Shown piece by piece: positions 50,432 to 62,064 of a stretch of 64,000 bases of DNA (its first letter is position 1; each line of letters starts with the position of its first letter). The stretch comes from Physcomitrium patens (Eukaryota > Streptophyta > Bryopsida > Funariales > Funariaceae). A model generated the notes under the pieces. That model saw only the letters and a program-made list of their open reading frames with translations. It searched no databases and was not told the DNA's origin. The stretch lies in the NCBI RefSeq assembly GCF_000002425.4, contig NC_037254.1:6120144-6184143 (forward strand), in the 5' to 3' direction. The position numbers and the translations under genes were made by a program.

Positions 50432-52590
50432 TTATTCCCTCTTCTAAAGATGAGTTCTACAAGAAACAATGATCACATATTGAAGAAGTCTAAGATGTAG
50501 TGAATTGTATTTGTCATATATTCTGATCTTTGTCCCATTCAAAGATAGTTGATAAATCTTCTTAGCCATTGGTAATGTTCTATTCTAGGATAGGAAGACC
50601 ACCTTGTTAGTTGATCATTATTAAGATCTTTGTAACTTCCTTCAAACAAAACATTTGTAATACCATCAAGAGTCATTTCTACATCCAATAAAATCACCAA
50701 ACATTGAAACTTTCTTCTCACATCGTCATACAAAATATATATTGTATCTTCTTATTTATTTAAGAATAAATACATCACTTTTGAAGGTCTTCATCCTTAT
50801 TACGTTGTCTTAAAGATTATAATAATTTTAATGTTTCAACTAAAAAGCCAACAAATGATGGTTCTTGAGTTGAATCTACTAGCTATTGATTCTTCATGTT
50901 CTTAACGCCACAATTATATAGAAACTACAAATAAGGATAGAAAGTAGAATACAATCTTTTCTAAATTGTGTTTCTTTTATAACAAAGGTTTGCTATCCTT
51001 CATCTTGGTTTTGATGGATGTCATTGATAAAAAGCTTTGACCTTCTCTGTTGCATTTGTAAGATTTTTTGCTCCTTTCTATGAGTGATCGCTAATATTAT
51101 ATCTGTACAAATGAATAAGATATTCCAACTTAAGTCAGTACTGCTTCAAGTCTAAGACTTCTTCTACTTCAAATTCTTCATTATTATCTACTTCTATAGG
51201 AGGTGATGGTATTTGTCTTCTTTTTGAGATATTTATTATCTTATATGGCTCCAAAAGAGATATGTGAAATACATGATGGATTTTCATAGACTTCAATAGA
51301 TATAATCAATAAGCAATTAGATTGATTTATTTGCAAATAAAAAATGGTTCAAGTCTATGGTAATCTAACTTATTACAAAGGCAAAAAGTTTTGATATTAT
51401 AACAAAGTAATCATATTTTATTACCAATGTAAAAGTGAGGTTGTTGCTTGCAATACACATCATCATTCTTCTTTTGTTATTCTTGAGCCTGTTTTAGTTG
51501 CATCTGTATTATTGTATGTAGCTCAAAAAAAATGATCTACAAAATCTTTTGCTATAAAATTATCAACTTTTAAAAAGTAAAAAACATCAAATTATATATG
51601 ATAATTATAATTAATAAAAAATATATTTTTTACATAGAAAAATGTATCATATTATTATAAGCAAATTTTACAAATAACAAAAGTGTTGTCCAATCATCTT
51701 CTTGTTAATTGATGGTACATCTTAAAGATTGCTCTAAAATTTGATTAACATACTTTGTTATTCCATCAGTTTGAGGATGGAAAGCAAAATATAGTTTTTA
51801 TGTCTACTTTTAGAATCTTAAAATTTTTTTCTCTAAAATCTTAATATAAACTGAGTTTTCATATCTGATATAATATCCTTAAGCAATCCATAATAGCAAT
51901 AGATATTTATTTTAAAAAACTAAGTTATTTCTTTACTTGTGATAGATTTTATATATGGTACAAAATATGCCATTTTAGTGAAACGATCTACTATCACAAA
52001 TATAGAATCATGAGAATGTAAGACAAGAAGATTCATGATAAAATCTATAGAAACAAAAGACCATGATTGTTTTTGAATGGATAATGGTTGAAGAAGTTGA
52101 TAAGGTCAATGATGAGGAGTTTTTGAACTTGAACAAATATCATAAGATTAAACAAAATCTTTGATCACCTTTTATATTGGATCCACCAAAAATCTTTAGA
52201 TATTAGTTCTAAAGTCTTATTATATCCAAAACAACTTGCTACTAAAAAGTCATGACGAGTTTAAAGAACATGTAATTGAACTTCAGTTTTTGGTATATAT
52301 AAGCATCCTTCAAAATATAATAGATTGTTCTTGAATTTAAACTTAGAAGTATTATGAGACTTTGAAGGATTTTCTTTAATATCACAAATAAAAGGATGAA
52401 AAGATATATTTGACTAAACTTGCTTAATGAAAGTTAAATCAATAGTTAGTGTTGATTTCATTGCTTAAATATGAAAATGCTCTAGCTTCAAGAAAATAGT
52501 CCATTGTTGATCAAAAGCAACATCTTGTTCATTTAGTGGAAGGTAAAATTGTCTAAAGAATGCATGTAACAAGACATAGATAGGATATTT
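50432..52590 (-). pseudogene. Decayed family A pol 3' half (element A2)
   Basis: It is collinear with 55961 to about 58090 of A4: polypurine tract, 3' untranslated stretch, chromodomain remnant at about 51040-51200, integrase at about 51450-52250, and the start of the RNase H-integrase connection. Similarity ends near 52590, where family C sequence begins, so the 5' half of A2 is gone. Its frames are destroyed by stops. Confidence 0.75.
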
Positions 52591-54268
52591 GTATTATTTG
52601 CATAAGAGATATACAATTGGAGTCATTTTTGAGAAGTTTTTAGAATTGAGGTTAGGGTAGTGATTCATATAGAATCCACCATAGAATCTTTTAAGAAGAC
52701 TTAAGACGATTATCATAGTAGAGCTCATTTTTAAAATCTTTTAGAAAGGTGGTTATCTTGGTGGATCCTATTATTAAGAATATTCTAAAAAGTTCTAAGA
52801 GAATTAAATAAAGTATAAATAGAACTATCTAAGGCCATTTGGACATTTGATCAAGTATGGCTTTAAACTCTTTCTCTCAATAAAGTTTGCTTGTTTTTTC
52901 TTGTTTTATTCTATTTGGTTCTGTTTGATTTTATTTTCTTTTATTTAGTTTTGATTTTCATATTTTATTTTGTTTCATTACTTTCAATTTTGTTTTGGTA
53001 TGCTTTATCTTATATTGTGTTGAGATCTTTGTTGTTATAGAATTAGTAAGGTTTTAGACCTTAAAGAATCTACTCTTCTTTCATTGATATAAGAGAGAGT
53101 GTTAATTTGTCCTTTAATAGTGTGTTGATAGCCATCATTTAATTAGAAGTCAATCATTGTGATTAGATTGATTATTATTTTGAGGCCACAATAAGCTACT
53201 TTAAGAAGTTAGCTAGAGAGAGAGAAGACATTACAATAGCAAAGTTCAATAAAGAATTTTTAGTATGGGAAATATGGTGGAACAATTCTAAATGGAAACT
53301 TAGATATAATACCTCTTAGACCAGATAGCCACTCTGCAAGAGAAAAAAAAAGCTTATAAGACAAGTAAGTTGATATTTGTTAGGCTGAAATTGAGTAAGC
53401 GTGATACATATTCAGAGATGTCAAGGCAAGAAGATGTATGCCAATGGCTTTTCAATATGCAACAAAACATCTAATTATCTAGGATAAACACCAACAAAAG
53501 AATTATATATGCTTGTAGTTATTTGAGAGATGCAACAACCATTTGGTCGCAATATTGAATTCAAAGCTATAGAATTCAAGGAGGATTTTGTAACTAAGAG
53601 GAATTTGAGATGGAGCTCAGGAGTCAATTTTGGTCTATTAATGCAAGAAAGTGAGTATACAATCAGTTTGTTAATCTTGTACAATCCAAGTTGGTACAAG
53701 ATTATGTCTCTCGATTCAAGTCTCTATGTTTCTCAATTCACAATGTTTTATATATAGAGATGATGGATTGATTTGTACGAGAGTTAAAACTTGTAGTCTA
53801 GCGAGAGGTGGAATTAAGAGATCCACAAATATTTAAAGAGGGAGTTAGGATTACAAAGAAAGTCGATGCTATAGATTTGAAAAATCAGGAGGTACGACCT
53901 ATAGCATTGAGTCTTATACCACTAACTAATACTATAGCACAACAACCAACATCAATAGAGATAAATGCCCTGCAAAGAATATTAACACAAAAAAATGACA
54001 AATATTGGTACAAAAAGGATTATGCTTTTATTATTAAAAGCCAATCCATTGGATCAAAGACTATCCAAAATGTTGAAGTTCAAGCACCAATAAATCACGA
54101 CAGATTTACTATCTCAAGCATCACTAGATTGATTATAAAATAGAACAGAAAAATATAATTCTCCAATAAAGGCATTGATGGCTAATATTAAGAATAATTG
54201 ATATACCTCACTAAAAAATGTCATGGCTTCAAAAAACTATTAGAACATCGATTGGTATGTCTAATAGG
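52591..54268 (+). pseudogene. Family C Gypsy: LTR-like leader and decayed gag
   Basis: 52,600-53,110 looks like an LTR, with a TATAAATAG box near 52818 and AATAAAG near 52885. Downstream, plus-strand translation gives a Gypsy-type gag: a WLFNMQQNI stretch near 53440, IIYACSYLRDATTIW near 53500, FKEDFVTK near 53570-53600, and ELRDPQIFKEGVRITKKVDAIDL near 53810-53880. A zinc-knuckle remnant follows near 54027-54075, where two of the Cys codons are now Tyr (TGT/TGC to TAT). This gag differs from those of families A and B. It is cut off at 54268 by element A5. Confidence 0.65.
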
Positions 54269-54510
54269 TATCACAAACATATATATATTTATCTCAATAG
54301 TTACTTATCTGATTAAGTAGAAGTAGGTAAATATAGAATAATTTTATAAAGTCTTTTAGAAAAGCTTCTTAGAAGCTTCATAGATGCGGTTTTGACTTTA
54401 GATGTGTTTGTAGGTTAGAAACTTAGCCAAAAAATTAACCATGTATTGGTAGCTTGTAGAAAAAGTTATCTCTATGTAGTAACTTGTAGAACAAGCCAAT
54501 TATATGGCAC
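54269..54510 (+). repeat. Family A LTR of element A5, first part
   Basis: It begins TATCACAAACATATA (decayed TGTCAC start) and follows the A LTR for 242 bp up to GGCAC. The rest of the LTR resumes at 61506, giving a total of about 553 bp, as expected for this family. Confidence 0.75.
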
Positions 54511-55399
54511 TGTCGTGTTGTAAAATGACTATATAGTGAACGATGATAATATGGATCTTATTATAGAAGAGCCAAGTTAAAAGAAAAGGTAGAAAAATAT
54601 GGATAAAAGATAAGAAGTAAAACTCTTAGAAGTAATGTTGCCCTTCTAGAAAAAATAGCTTCTACTTACTTTGTATGGCCAAAAATAAGGCAAAATAAGA
54701 TAGATTGGAAAAATAAATGATAGGGATATCTTAAGGAAAAATTTAAGAGTAAATTCTGGTAAAAATTACTTATAAAAAACTAGATGTTGATACTCGGAGA
54801 GGGCCGATTATGAACCAGGGTCGAAATCAGACCCTAAGACACAAAACCGAGTCTAGACGACGACTCCACAACTCTTTGGCAGATCAAAGAATGGGATTTG
54901 ATAGAAGATTGGATAGGATTTCTATGGGCATTGATTTTGGATGATTTGGAGTTGATATGACTTTGTAAGAGCTTTGCAAAGTCAAGGTTTGTTTCAGATG
55001 ACTTGGATTTTATGAAATAAAATAGGGTTTAAGTTTTAGGTGATTTCAAGAGTTTTGTAATAGATCTATACGTGAAATTTTGTGGGTTTATGGTTATAGT
55101 TGTGTTTAATATGTGTTGTGAATTTGAACTCGATCTAATGGTTGAATTGAGGAAATTTGATGTTTAAATGGGTCAAGGTCTTAAAAAGTAGAATTTTAGG
55201 TCTAGTGGGGGTTTTTAAGATTTCTTGCAATCTACTAGTTGGATTAAAGTGAAACTTAATTTAAAAAATATAAGACTTGATTTTCTATGTGTATGAGAGT
55301 TTTGACATCAATCGAACAGTGCAAAGCAAAGATATTGGCTCTAGAAGATTGGCATCACGATTGGCCAGCCAATATCCAAGCACATTTTTGAGGTTATCA
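54511..55399 (+). repeat. Family B LTR (B2), first part
   Basis: It starts TGTCGT, the inverse of the ACGACA end at 61500-61505, inside the A5 LTR. It is interrupted after TATCA at 55395-55399 by element A4. No family B internal sequence is present, so B2 is a solo LTR of about 1.57 kb. Confidence 0.7.
55395..55399. repeat. Target-site duplication TATCA, left copy of A4
   Basis: Identical to 60823-60827, directly flanking the two LTR ends. Confidence 0.9.
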
Positions 55400-55960
55400 T
55401 GTCAAGGACAAGAACTCGATGAAAAAATAGTTCAGACAAGTAAGCCTTCACTCAAAGAAAAGTAACAAAATATGAATAATAAGTATGTATATTAAAAAGA
55501 GAAACTAGAATGGCTATTGCCAAAAGACAAGAAAACTAGAGACCCTTGAAACTAGACTAGAAGCAAAAAAGGAGTTGACAAGAGTGAAGAAGCCTTCACT
55601 CTTGTCTCTATATATACTATCTAACTAGGGGCTACGTGGCGACGTTCTATAGGACCTCCAATATGTGTTGACTTTGTAGGACACATGCCTTGACTTACAA
55701 GGCAAGTTTTTCTACGTGTGGGCCACATAGTTAGCTTGATCTTCAAGCTAACAACATGTGTGGCACGTGGCTAACTTGTTGACCACGTTTCTAATCCAAA
55801 AAGTCAATTAAAGACACCTATGAAGTCAAAGCAGCGTCTACGAAGTTTCTAGGAAGCTTCTATATTAAATATTATAGAATTAATTTACTTTTATCTACTT
55901 TTACTTACTTCTACCTATTTGTATATGTAATTATTAGCTTACATGATTATGGCCGTGACA
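55400..55960 (-). repeat. A4 3' LTR, 561 bp
   Basis: Begins TGTCAAGGACAAG and ends GGCCGTGACA on plus. It pairs with 60262-60822. Confidence 0.95.
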
Positions 55961-55974
55961 TTATCCCCCCTTCT
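55961..55974 (-). other. Polypurine tract of A4
   Basis: The minus strand reads AGAAGGGGGGATAA directly before the 3' LTR. It is the plus-strand primer for reverse transcription and is conserved in A1 and A2. Confidence 0.85.
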
Positions 55975-56517
55975 AGAGACGAGTTCCACGAGGAGCGTTC
56001 ATCATATGTTGAGGAAATCTATGATGCGACGAATTGTATTCGCCACATACTTTGATCTTTGTTCTCTTCGAAGATGATTGATAGGGCCTCTCAACCATCG
56101 ATAGTGTCCCATACCAGGGCGGGAAGACCACCTAGTTATTTGATCATTGTTGAGGCCTTCGTAACTTCTATCGAATAGAATATTTGGAACACCCTCAGGA
56201 GTTGTTCCTACCTCTAGCAAAATCACCAAACATCAAGAGTCCCTTCCCAAGTCGTAATACCAAACGCGTTGTATCTCACCATCTATTCGAGGAAGAACAT
56301 GTCGTTCTTGAAGATCTTCATCTCGATTGCGTCGTCTTGAAGGTTGTGACAATCATAATGTCTCGTCCGACAGGTCAGCAAACGAAGGTTCTTGAGTTGA
56401 ATCCGCTGGTTGTTGGCTCTCCATCTAATTTGCATCACAAATGCAAAGAAGTTACAAACAAGGATAGGAAATTGAATGTTATCTTGCCTCAATCTTGTCT
56501 CTTTATAAAAGAGATTT

Positions 56518-59103
56518 TCATCTTGGTTTTGATGGATGTTGTTGATGAAAAACTTTGACTTTAGTTGATGCATTTGCTAGATTCCTGGATGGCTCCCATG
56601 TGCGTTCACTAATATCATATCCGCGCCAATGAACAAGATATTCCAGCTTATTTCGGCGTAGCCTTGAGTCTAATATCTCTTCCACCTCAAATTCTTCATT
56701 ATTATCTACTTCTATAGGAGGCGGTGGCATTTGTCTTCTTCCTTGTATATTCAGTGTCTTATATGGTTCAAGAAGAGACACGTGGAATACAGGATGGATC
56801 TTCATTGACTCCGGTAGATGTAACCGATATGCAACTGGGTTGATCTGTTCAGAAACAGAAAAGGGGCCAAGCCTACGATAGTCCAACTTGTCACAAGGTC
56901 GAGTAGTCTTGATATTGCGACGAAGTAGCCATACCTTATCACCCACGTTGAGTTGTGGTTGCTCCTTACGATATAGATCTGCATTTATCTTTTGTCGTTC
57001 TTGAGCTTCGTTCAATTGCGTCTTCATTATTGCATGTAACTCTGACAACCGATTTTCCATATCTTCTGCTGCAGGATTATCAACTTTTGAAAAATCAAAA
57101 GTATCAAGTCGTGGATGATAGCCATAATTGGCAAAGAAAGGTGTTTGTTGCATGGAAGAATGTACCGTATTATTATAAGCAAACTCTGCCAATGGCAGAA
57201 GGGTTGTCCAATCATCTTGTTGGTAGTTGATAGTACACCTTAAATATTGCTCCAAGACTTGGTTTACGCGCTCTGTTTGTCCATCAGTTTGAGGATGGAA
57301 AGCCGAAGATAGCTTTATGTCCACTTTTAAAATCTTGAAAAGGGTCCTCCAAAATCTTGACACAAATTGAGTTCCCCTATCTGATATGATATCTTTAGGT
57401 AATCCGTGATAGCGATAGATATTATCAATGAAAAGCTTAGCTGTTTCTTCACCTGTGATAGATTTTGTACATGGCACAAAATGTGCCATCTTGGTGAAAC
57501 GATCTACTATCACAAATATAGAATCATAAGATCTTGAGCTTGGAAGATCTGTGATGAAATCCATAGAAATAGAAGACCATGGTTGTTCTGGTATAGGTAA
57601 TGGCTGAAGAAGTCCGTAAGGTCGATGACGAGGAATTTTTGATCTTGAACAAATATCACATGATTGTACAAAGTCTTTGACTGACTTCCACATTTGTGGC
57701 CACCAAAAATCTCTTGATATGAGTTCCAAAGTCTTATTATATCCAAAGTGCCCTGCTGCTGGAAAGTCATGACGTGCTTGAAGAACACGTAAACGTGCTT
57801 CTCCTTTTGGAACATATAGGCGTCCTTCAAAATATAATAGATTATTCTTGAACTCAAACTTAGAAGGATCATGAGACTAAGAAGAATTATTCTCGATATC
57901 ATAAACAAGAGGGTCTAAGGACATACTGGACTGGATTTGCTTGAGAAAAGTTGAATCAACAGTCAATGTTGATTTCATTGCTCGGAGATGAAATTGCTCC
58001 GGTTTCAAGAGGACCGTTCTTTGTTGCTCAAAAGCTGCATCTCCTTCTTTTGGTGCAAAATAAGAACGTCTAGATAGGGCATCGGACAAACCTTGTTGTT
58101 TTCCTGGCCGATAAGTGATAATGAACTCGAATCTTGACAAAGACATACTCTAACGAGCTTGATGACGATTCAACACGCGTGCTGATATGAAATACTCGAG
58201 GTTCTTGTGATTTGTATACACAGTGACTGGACTAGAAGCGCCTTCTAGATAATGATGCCATTCTTGAAAGGAATCCACGATCGCAAGAAGTTCTTTATCG
58301 TGGATCTCATAATTGATCTCGGCTGCTGAGAATTTTCTTGAATGAAAAGCTATCGGATGAAGTTTGTCATCTGTTCCCATTTGTGATAAAACTGCACCCA
58401 AGGCAAAATCTGATGCATCTGTTTCCATAAAAATGCCTTAGAAAAGTCAACACGATATAAGACTAGTGCAGAGACAAACGATGTCTTCAAGGCTTCAAAT
58501 GCTGCTTCCGCTTCTTGATTCCATTGGAATTTATCTTTACTAGTCAAGCGTGTAAGTGGAGCTGCAACTCGTGATAAATCTTTGATGAAGATCCGATAGT
58601 AATTGGCAAATCCCAAGAAACATTGGACATCTCTTATTGTCCTTGGAATCCTCCAATCCATTCGAGGGTTATATTTTTCTAGCCAGGATAAACCTAAAAT
58701 AACTGTATTGGACGGGGATTTAATTATGTTAAAAGCTATGTAGCTATCATGACTGTCTATTGTTACTTTTATAGGATGAGTTTCATGAGTGACATCTCCA
58801 GAAGACAAGGGACGACCATCTATGACTTCTACATGTACTGGTTTAGGTTTCTGTACAAAGGGTATTTTACGACTTTTAACAAATTGTTCATCTAAAAAAC
58901 ATGCTGAGGCTCCCGAATCTAATAAAACAGAGGCTTTGTAATTCTTAGGTCCTAAATATAAGTCTATTATTAAACAAGGAGAGGGTTCTGAGGAGAGGAT
59001 AGGACCTTCATTAGGAATTGTACAAGGTTTCAGCTGCACGGTCCCTATTGTAGCTGGACGAATCGGTTTTCGGACATGTTGTCTTCTTTGACCGTCGTAC
59101 CCC
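56518..59103 (-). pseudogene. A4 pol: protease, RT remnant, RNase H, integrase, chromodomain
   Basis: The protease motif LLDSGASACF (Asp at 58917-58919) is followed by LGLSWLEKYNPRMDW. The frame then jumps at about 58650 to the end of RT (TIRDVQCFLGFANYYR): the RT palm with its YxDD is missing. A one-base loss in a T run near 58431-58435 shifts the frame before RNase H ([16 protein letters not shown] at 58428). A TGG-to-TAG stop follows at about 58147-58149, and there is a further stop near 57874. Integrase has the HHCC finger (57650-57790) and Asp57559-57561, Asp57379-57381 and Glu57271-57273 with D-35-E spacing. The last 58 residues (56521-56694) are a chromodomain (EYLVHWRGYDISERTWEP). The native stop is the TGA at 56518. 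Confidence 0.92.
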
Positions 59104-60049
59104 TCATTTTATAGTTGCGTCGTTTCTTTGGACAATGTTGAGCAGTGTGCTTAGGTTCTCCGCAATATAAACATAATCCTTCTTGACGACGACGAATCTT
59201 TTCTTACTCAGTTAGGGGTTTAAAACGTACCGCGTCAATTTGCATGTCTTCTACTTTCGAATGTACGTTTGGCAAAGATGTTGATGTTGCCATTGAGTAA
59301 TAATGTTGAGGTTCCCGTGAATGATTCTCGGATCGAAATTCAAAAAGTCGATTATCACATTTTACCGCAAAATCGATTGCTTGACTCAAAGTTTGAGGAT
59401 AATGTAAGTTGAGCATCAATTTCTTTACTTCGTATTGCAATCCATAAAGAAATTGACTGATGAGTGCAGCATCATCCCACTTGATGTCAATTACAAGTTG
59501 TCGAAATTGTGAAGCATACACTATTACTGAGCCATTTCTTTGTTGCAGAATTCGGATCTTATTTGTTGCAACACGAGTTGCATCGTGTTCACCATACATA
59601 GATCGAAACTCTGCCAAAAAAGCTTCCAAATTGTCTAATATTGGATTTTGTTGTTCAAGAAAAGACGAAAACCACGATAATACAGAACCAGAAAGTAGAG
59701 TGCCAATAAACCTGACTTGTGATCCTGGAGTTGGATAGCTTTGCGGTTGAAGTTCAATTGCCAATTGTACTTGATTGATGAACCCTCGAAACTTTGATCT
59801 CGTACCATCAAATTTCTCGGGTAAGACAATTCTTGGTTCTCTAGTGCTTATAGGATGTTGTATAATTGGAGAAGGAACGTGATTTGTTGTAGATGTTGAA
59901 GCAGCTCCGATCATCTCTATATCCCCACTTTCTGCTATTCTTGTTCTTTCATGTGTTGGTGAATTGAGTTGATGCATCGCAAGCATTAACTCCCTCATTT
60001 GCTCTTGCATTTGTGCCATTGCACTCTTCATTTCAACAAGCTCTGCCAT
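59045..60049 (-). pseudogene. A4 gag: capsid region and zinc knuckle
   Basis: Starts at the ATG at 60047-60049 (MAELVEMKSAMAQMQEQMREL), a predicted coiled coil. The capsid-like region follows at residues about 75-245 (EKFDGTRSKFRGFINQVQL to FAVKCDNRLFEF), a retrotransposon gag domain. A stop at 59204 (TEQEK to TE-stop, CAA to TAA) truncates the ORF at 281 residues. Beyond it the same frame carries the zinc knuckle CLYCGEPKHTAQHC (CX2CX4HX4C) and ends at TAG 59045-59047, a full length of 334 codons. Pol continues in the -1 frame. The stop makes gag non-functional for RNA packaging. Confidence 0.9.
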
Positions 60050-60229
60050 GATAATACTTAGAAGAGAGAAGATGTCTAATATCGCTCAAGACAAATAGAA
60101 GAGAGGACTTGCGGACAAAGAAAATACTAAGGACAATATCAATTTAGAAGAGGATAATCCGCAAACTTCTAATACGCTTATGCTTTGTCAAGAGAAAGGG
60201 GTAATCCACTCTTACTCAAGAAAAACAAA

Positions 60230-60241
60230 GCTCTGATATTG
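60230..60241 (-). other. Primer-binding site of A4, decayed tRNA-iMet type
   Basis: The minus strand reads CAATATCAGAGC, which matches the last nine bases of TGGTATCAGAGC. The three mismatches are transitions. It lies 20 nt from the LTR, farther than usual. Confidence 0.7.
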
Positions 60242-60261
60242 TAAGTGCACTCTTGTCAATC

Positions 60262-60822
60262 TGTAAAGGACAAGAACTCGATGAAAAAATAGTTCAGACA
60301 AGTAAGCCTTCACTCAAAGAAAAGTAACAAAATATGAATAATAAGTATGTATATTAAAAAGAGAAACTAGAATGGCTATTGCCAAAAGACAAGAAAATTA
60401 GAGACCCTTGAAACTAGACTAGAAGCAAGAAAGGAATTGACAAGAGTGAAGAAGCCTTCATTCTTGTCTCTATATATACTATCTAACTAGGGGCTACGTG
60501 GCGACGTTCTATAGGACCTCCAATATGTGTTGACTTTGTAGGACACATGCCTTGACTTACAAGGCAAGTTTTTCTACGTGTGGGCCACATAGTTAGCTTC
60601 ATCTTTAAGCTAGCAACATGTGTGGCACATGGCCAACTTGTTGACCACGTTTTTAATCCAAAAGATCAATTAAAGACACCTATGAAGTCAAAGCAGCGTC
60701 TAAGAAGTTTCTAGGAAGCTTTTATATTAAATATTATAGAATTAACTTATTTTTATCTACTTTTACTTACTTCTACCTATTTGTATATGTAATTATTAGC
60801 TTACATGATTATGGCCATGGCA
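60262..60822 (-). repeat. A4 5' LTR, 561 bp
   Basis: Begins TGTAAAGGACAAG and ends GGCCATGGCA on plus. It pairs with 55400-55960. Confidence 0.95.
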
Positions 60823-60827
60823 TATCA
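60823..60827. repeat. Target-site duplication TATCA, right copy of A4
   Basis: Identical to 55395-55399. Confidence 0.9.
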
Positions 60828-61505
60828 TCAATTTGGTAACTCCGATCCCTTTCTATTTTTTCATGCTTTTTTTCAACTTATTTTTTTTAGAAGTATGCAA
60901 AATTTGAGTTAAGATCAACGGTTTAGGCATTAGTTAATGAGGTTTTAATCTATTATAGAAATTACTAGAGTTTGGTTAGAATTTGGTTTAGAGTTTAGGA
61001 TTTGGATTAGGGTTTGATTTAGGATTTAGGATTTAGGATTTGGTTTAGGATTTGATTAGGATTTGATTTAGGATTTAGGATTTGAATTATGATTTGATTT
61101 ATGATTTAGGATTTGATTAGGATTTTATTTAAAATTTAGGATTTAGGTAGGATTTGAATTAGGATTTTATTAGGATTTTTTTAGGATTTAATATTTAATT
61201 AATTTTGGCCTAAAGTTTGAATGAAGTCCAATAGGATTTTAAATAAGATTAAATTAATATTGAATTGACATATATTTGAAAGATATTTGTGATTATTCTA
61301 ATATTTCTTTATGATTTCTTATTGTTTCTTTGAAATTTTTTGACGTTTCTTTTAATTTGATTAAGCTTGTTTAGCATTATTGTGGTCCAATTAGAGCAAT
61401 GTTAGTATTCCATTAGAATTAAGATTTTTTTATTGCAATTTCTATTCTTCCTTCCATAGCATGGTGTGTGGAGTATTTTCAAGCAAGACTTCCTGTATTA
61501 CGACA
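60828..61505 (+). repeat. Family B LTR (B2), second part
   Basis: It continues the B2 LTR after the A4 insertion and ends in ACGACA. It matches the inverse complement of 8509-9060 of B1. The stretch 60960-61200 is a run of TTTAGGATT-like heptamers. Confidence 0.7.
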
Positions 61506-61816
61506 ACAATATATAGATAAATTGTCTTGCATGATAAGACATGTGGCTAGCAAAGTCAACACATGTTGAAGGTCTTGTAGGACATCGCCATATAGCTCTT
61601 AGTTAGATAGTATACATGGAGGCAAGAATGAAGCCTTCTTCACACTTGTCAATGCCTTTCTAGTCTTAGTCTTGTTTCAAGACTTTCTAGTCTTCTTGTT
61701 TTTGGCAAAAACCATTCTAGTTAATGTTACATCACCCTTTGAGTGACTTTCTATTTCTCTTCAATAATAGAAGAGTGTATTGAGGATTCTCTTTCTTCGA
61801 GATTCTATCCTTGACA
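61506..61816 (+). repeat. Family A LTR of element A5, second part
   Basis: It continues the LTR broken off at 54510 (AAAGTCAACACATGTTGAAGG matches A4 AAAGTCAACACATATTGGAGG) and ends in CCTTGACA at 61816. Confidence 0.75.
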
Positions 61817-62064
61817 GTTTGATAAGAGTGCTAACATATTTTTTTTGTCTTGTTTTAGAAGTGAGTGGATTACCCTACTTCTATTGTATTTTGAAGGTTG
61901 CGGACTACCCACCTTTAAATAAAGAATCTTGTTTTTTAACACTGATCTTTTCTTTAAAGACAGTGGATTATCCTTCTTTGTAGGATTTATTTTTAGACAT
62001 TGGGGATTACCCTCTTCTAATTTAACTTTTGAATTCGTTTGAGTTGTCTATAGAAAAAAAGATT
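61817..62064 (+). other. A5 gag leader with four degenerate GTGGATTACCC motifs
   Basis: Begins GTTTGATAAGAGTGCTAAC, matching the spacer and primer region of A4. It then holds GTGGATTACC, GCGGACTACC, GTGGATTATCC and GGGGATTACCC at about 61865, 61900, 61963 and 62002. A4 has related motifs in its leader (minus strand, about 60100-60215). Confidence 0.6.

Larger units (their letters stand above)
55400..60822 (-). mobile_element. Near-complete chromodomain Ty3/Gypsy retrotransposon (A4), RT-deleted
   Basis: Two 561-bp LTRs with TG...CA ends, a 5-bp target duplication (TATCA), a primer-binding site, a polypurine tract, gag and a pol ending in a chromodomain define a 5.4-kb element on the minus strand. 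Integrase lies downstream of RNase H and the pol ends in a chromodomain, so it belongs to the plant chromovirus branch. RLG1 of Physcomitrium is the obvious comparison, but that identity is not proven. LTRs differ at about 19 positions by eye (near 97% identity), so it is the youngest insertion here. It cannot be autonomous: the RT core is deleted, and there are one frameshift and several stops. Confidence 0.95.

Noticed and set aside
56184..56558. 124-codon plus-strand frame antisense to the A4 3' region
   Set aside because: It starts at TTG, not ATG, has no domain, and the corresponding stretch in A1 and A2 is not open.
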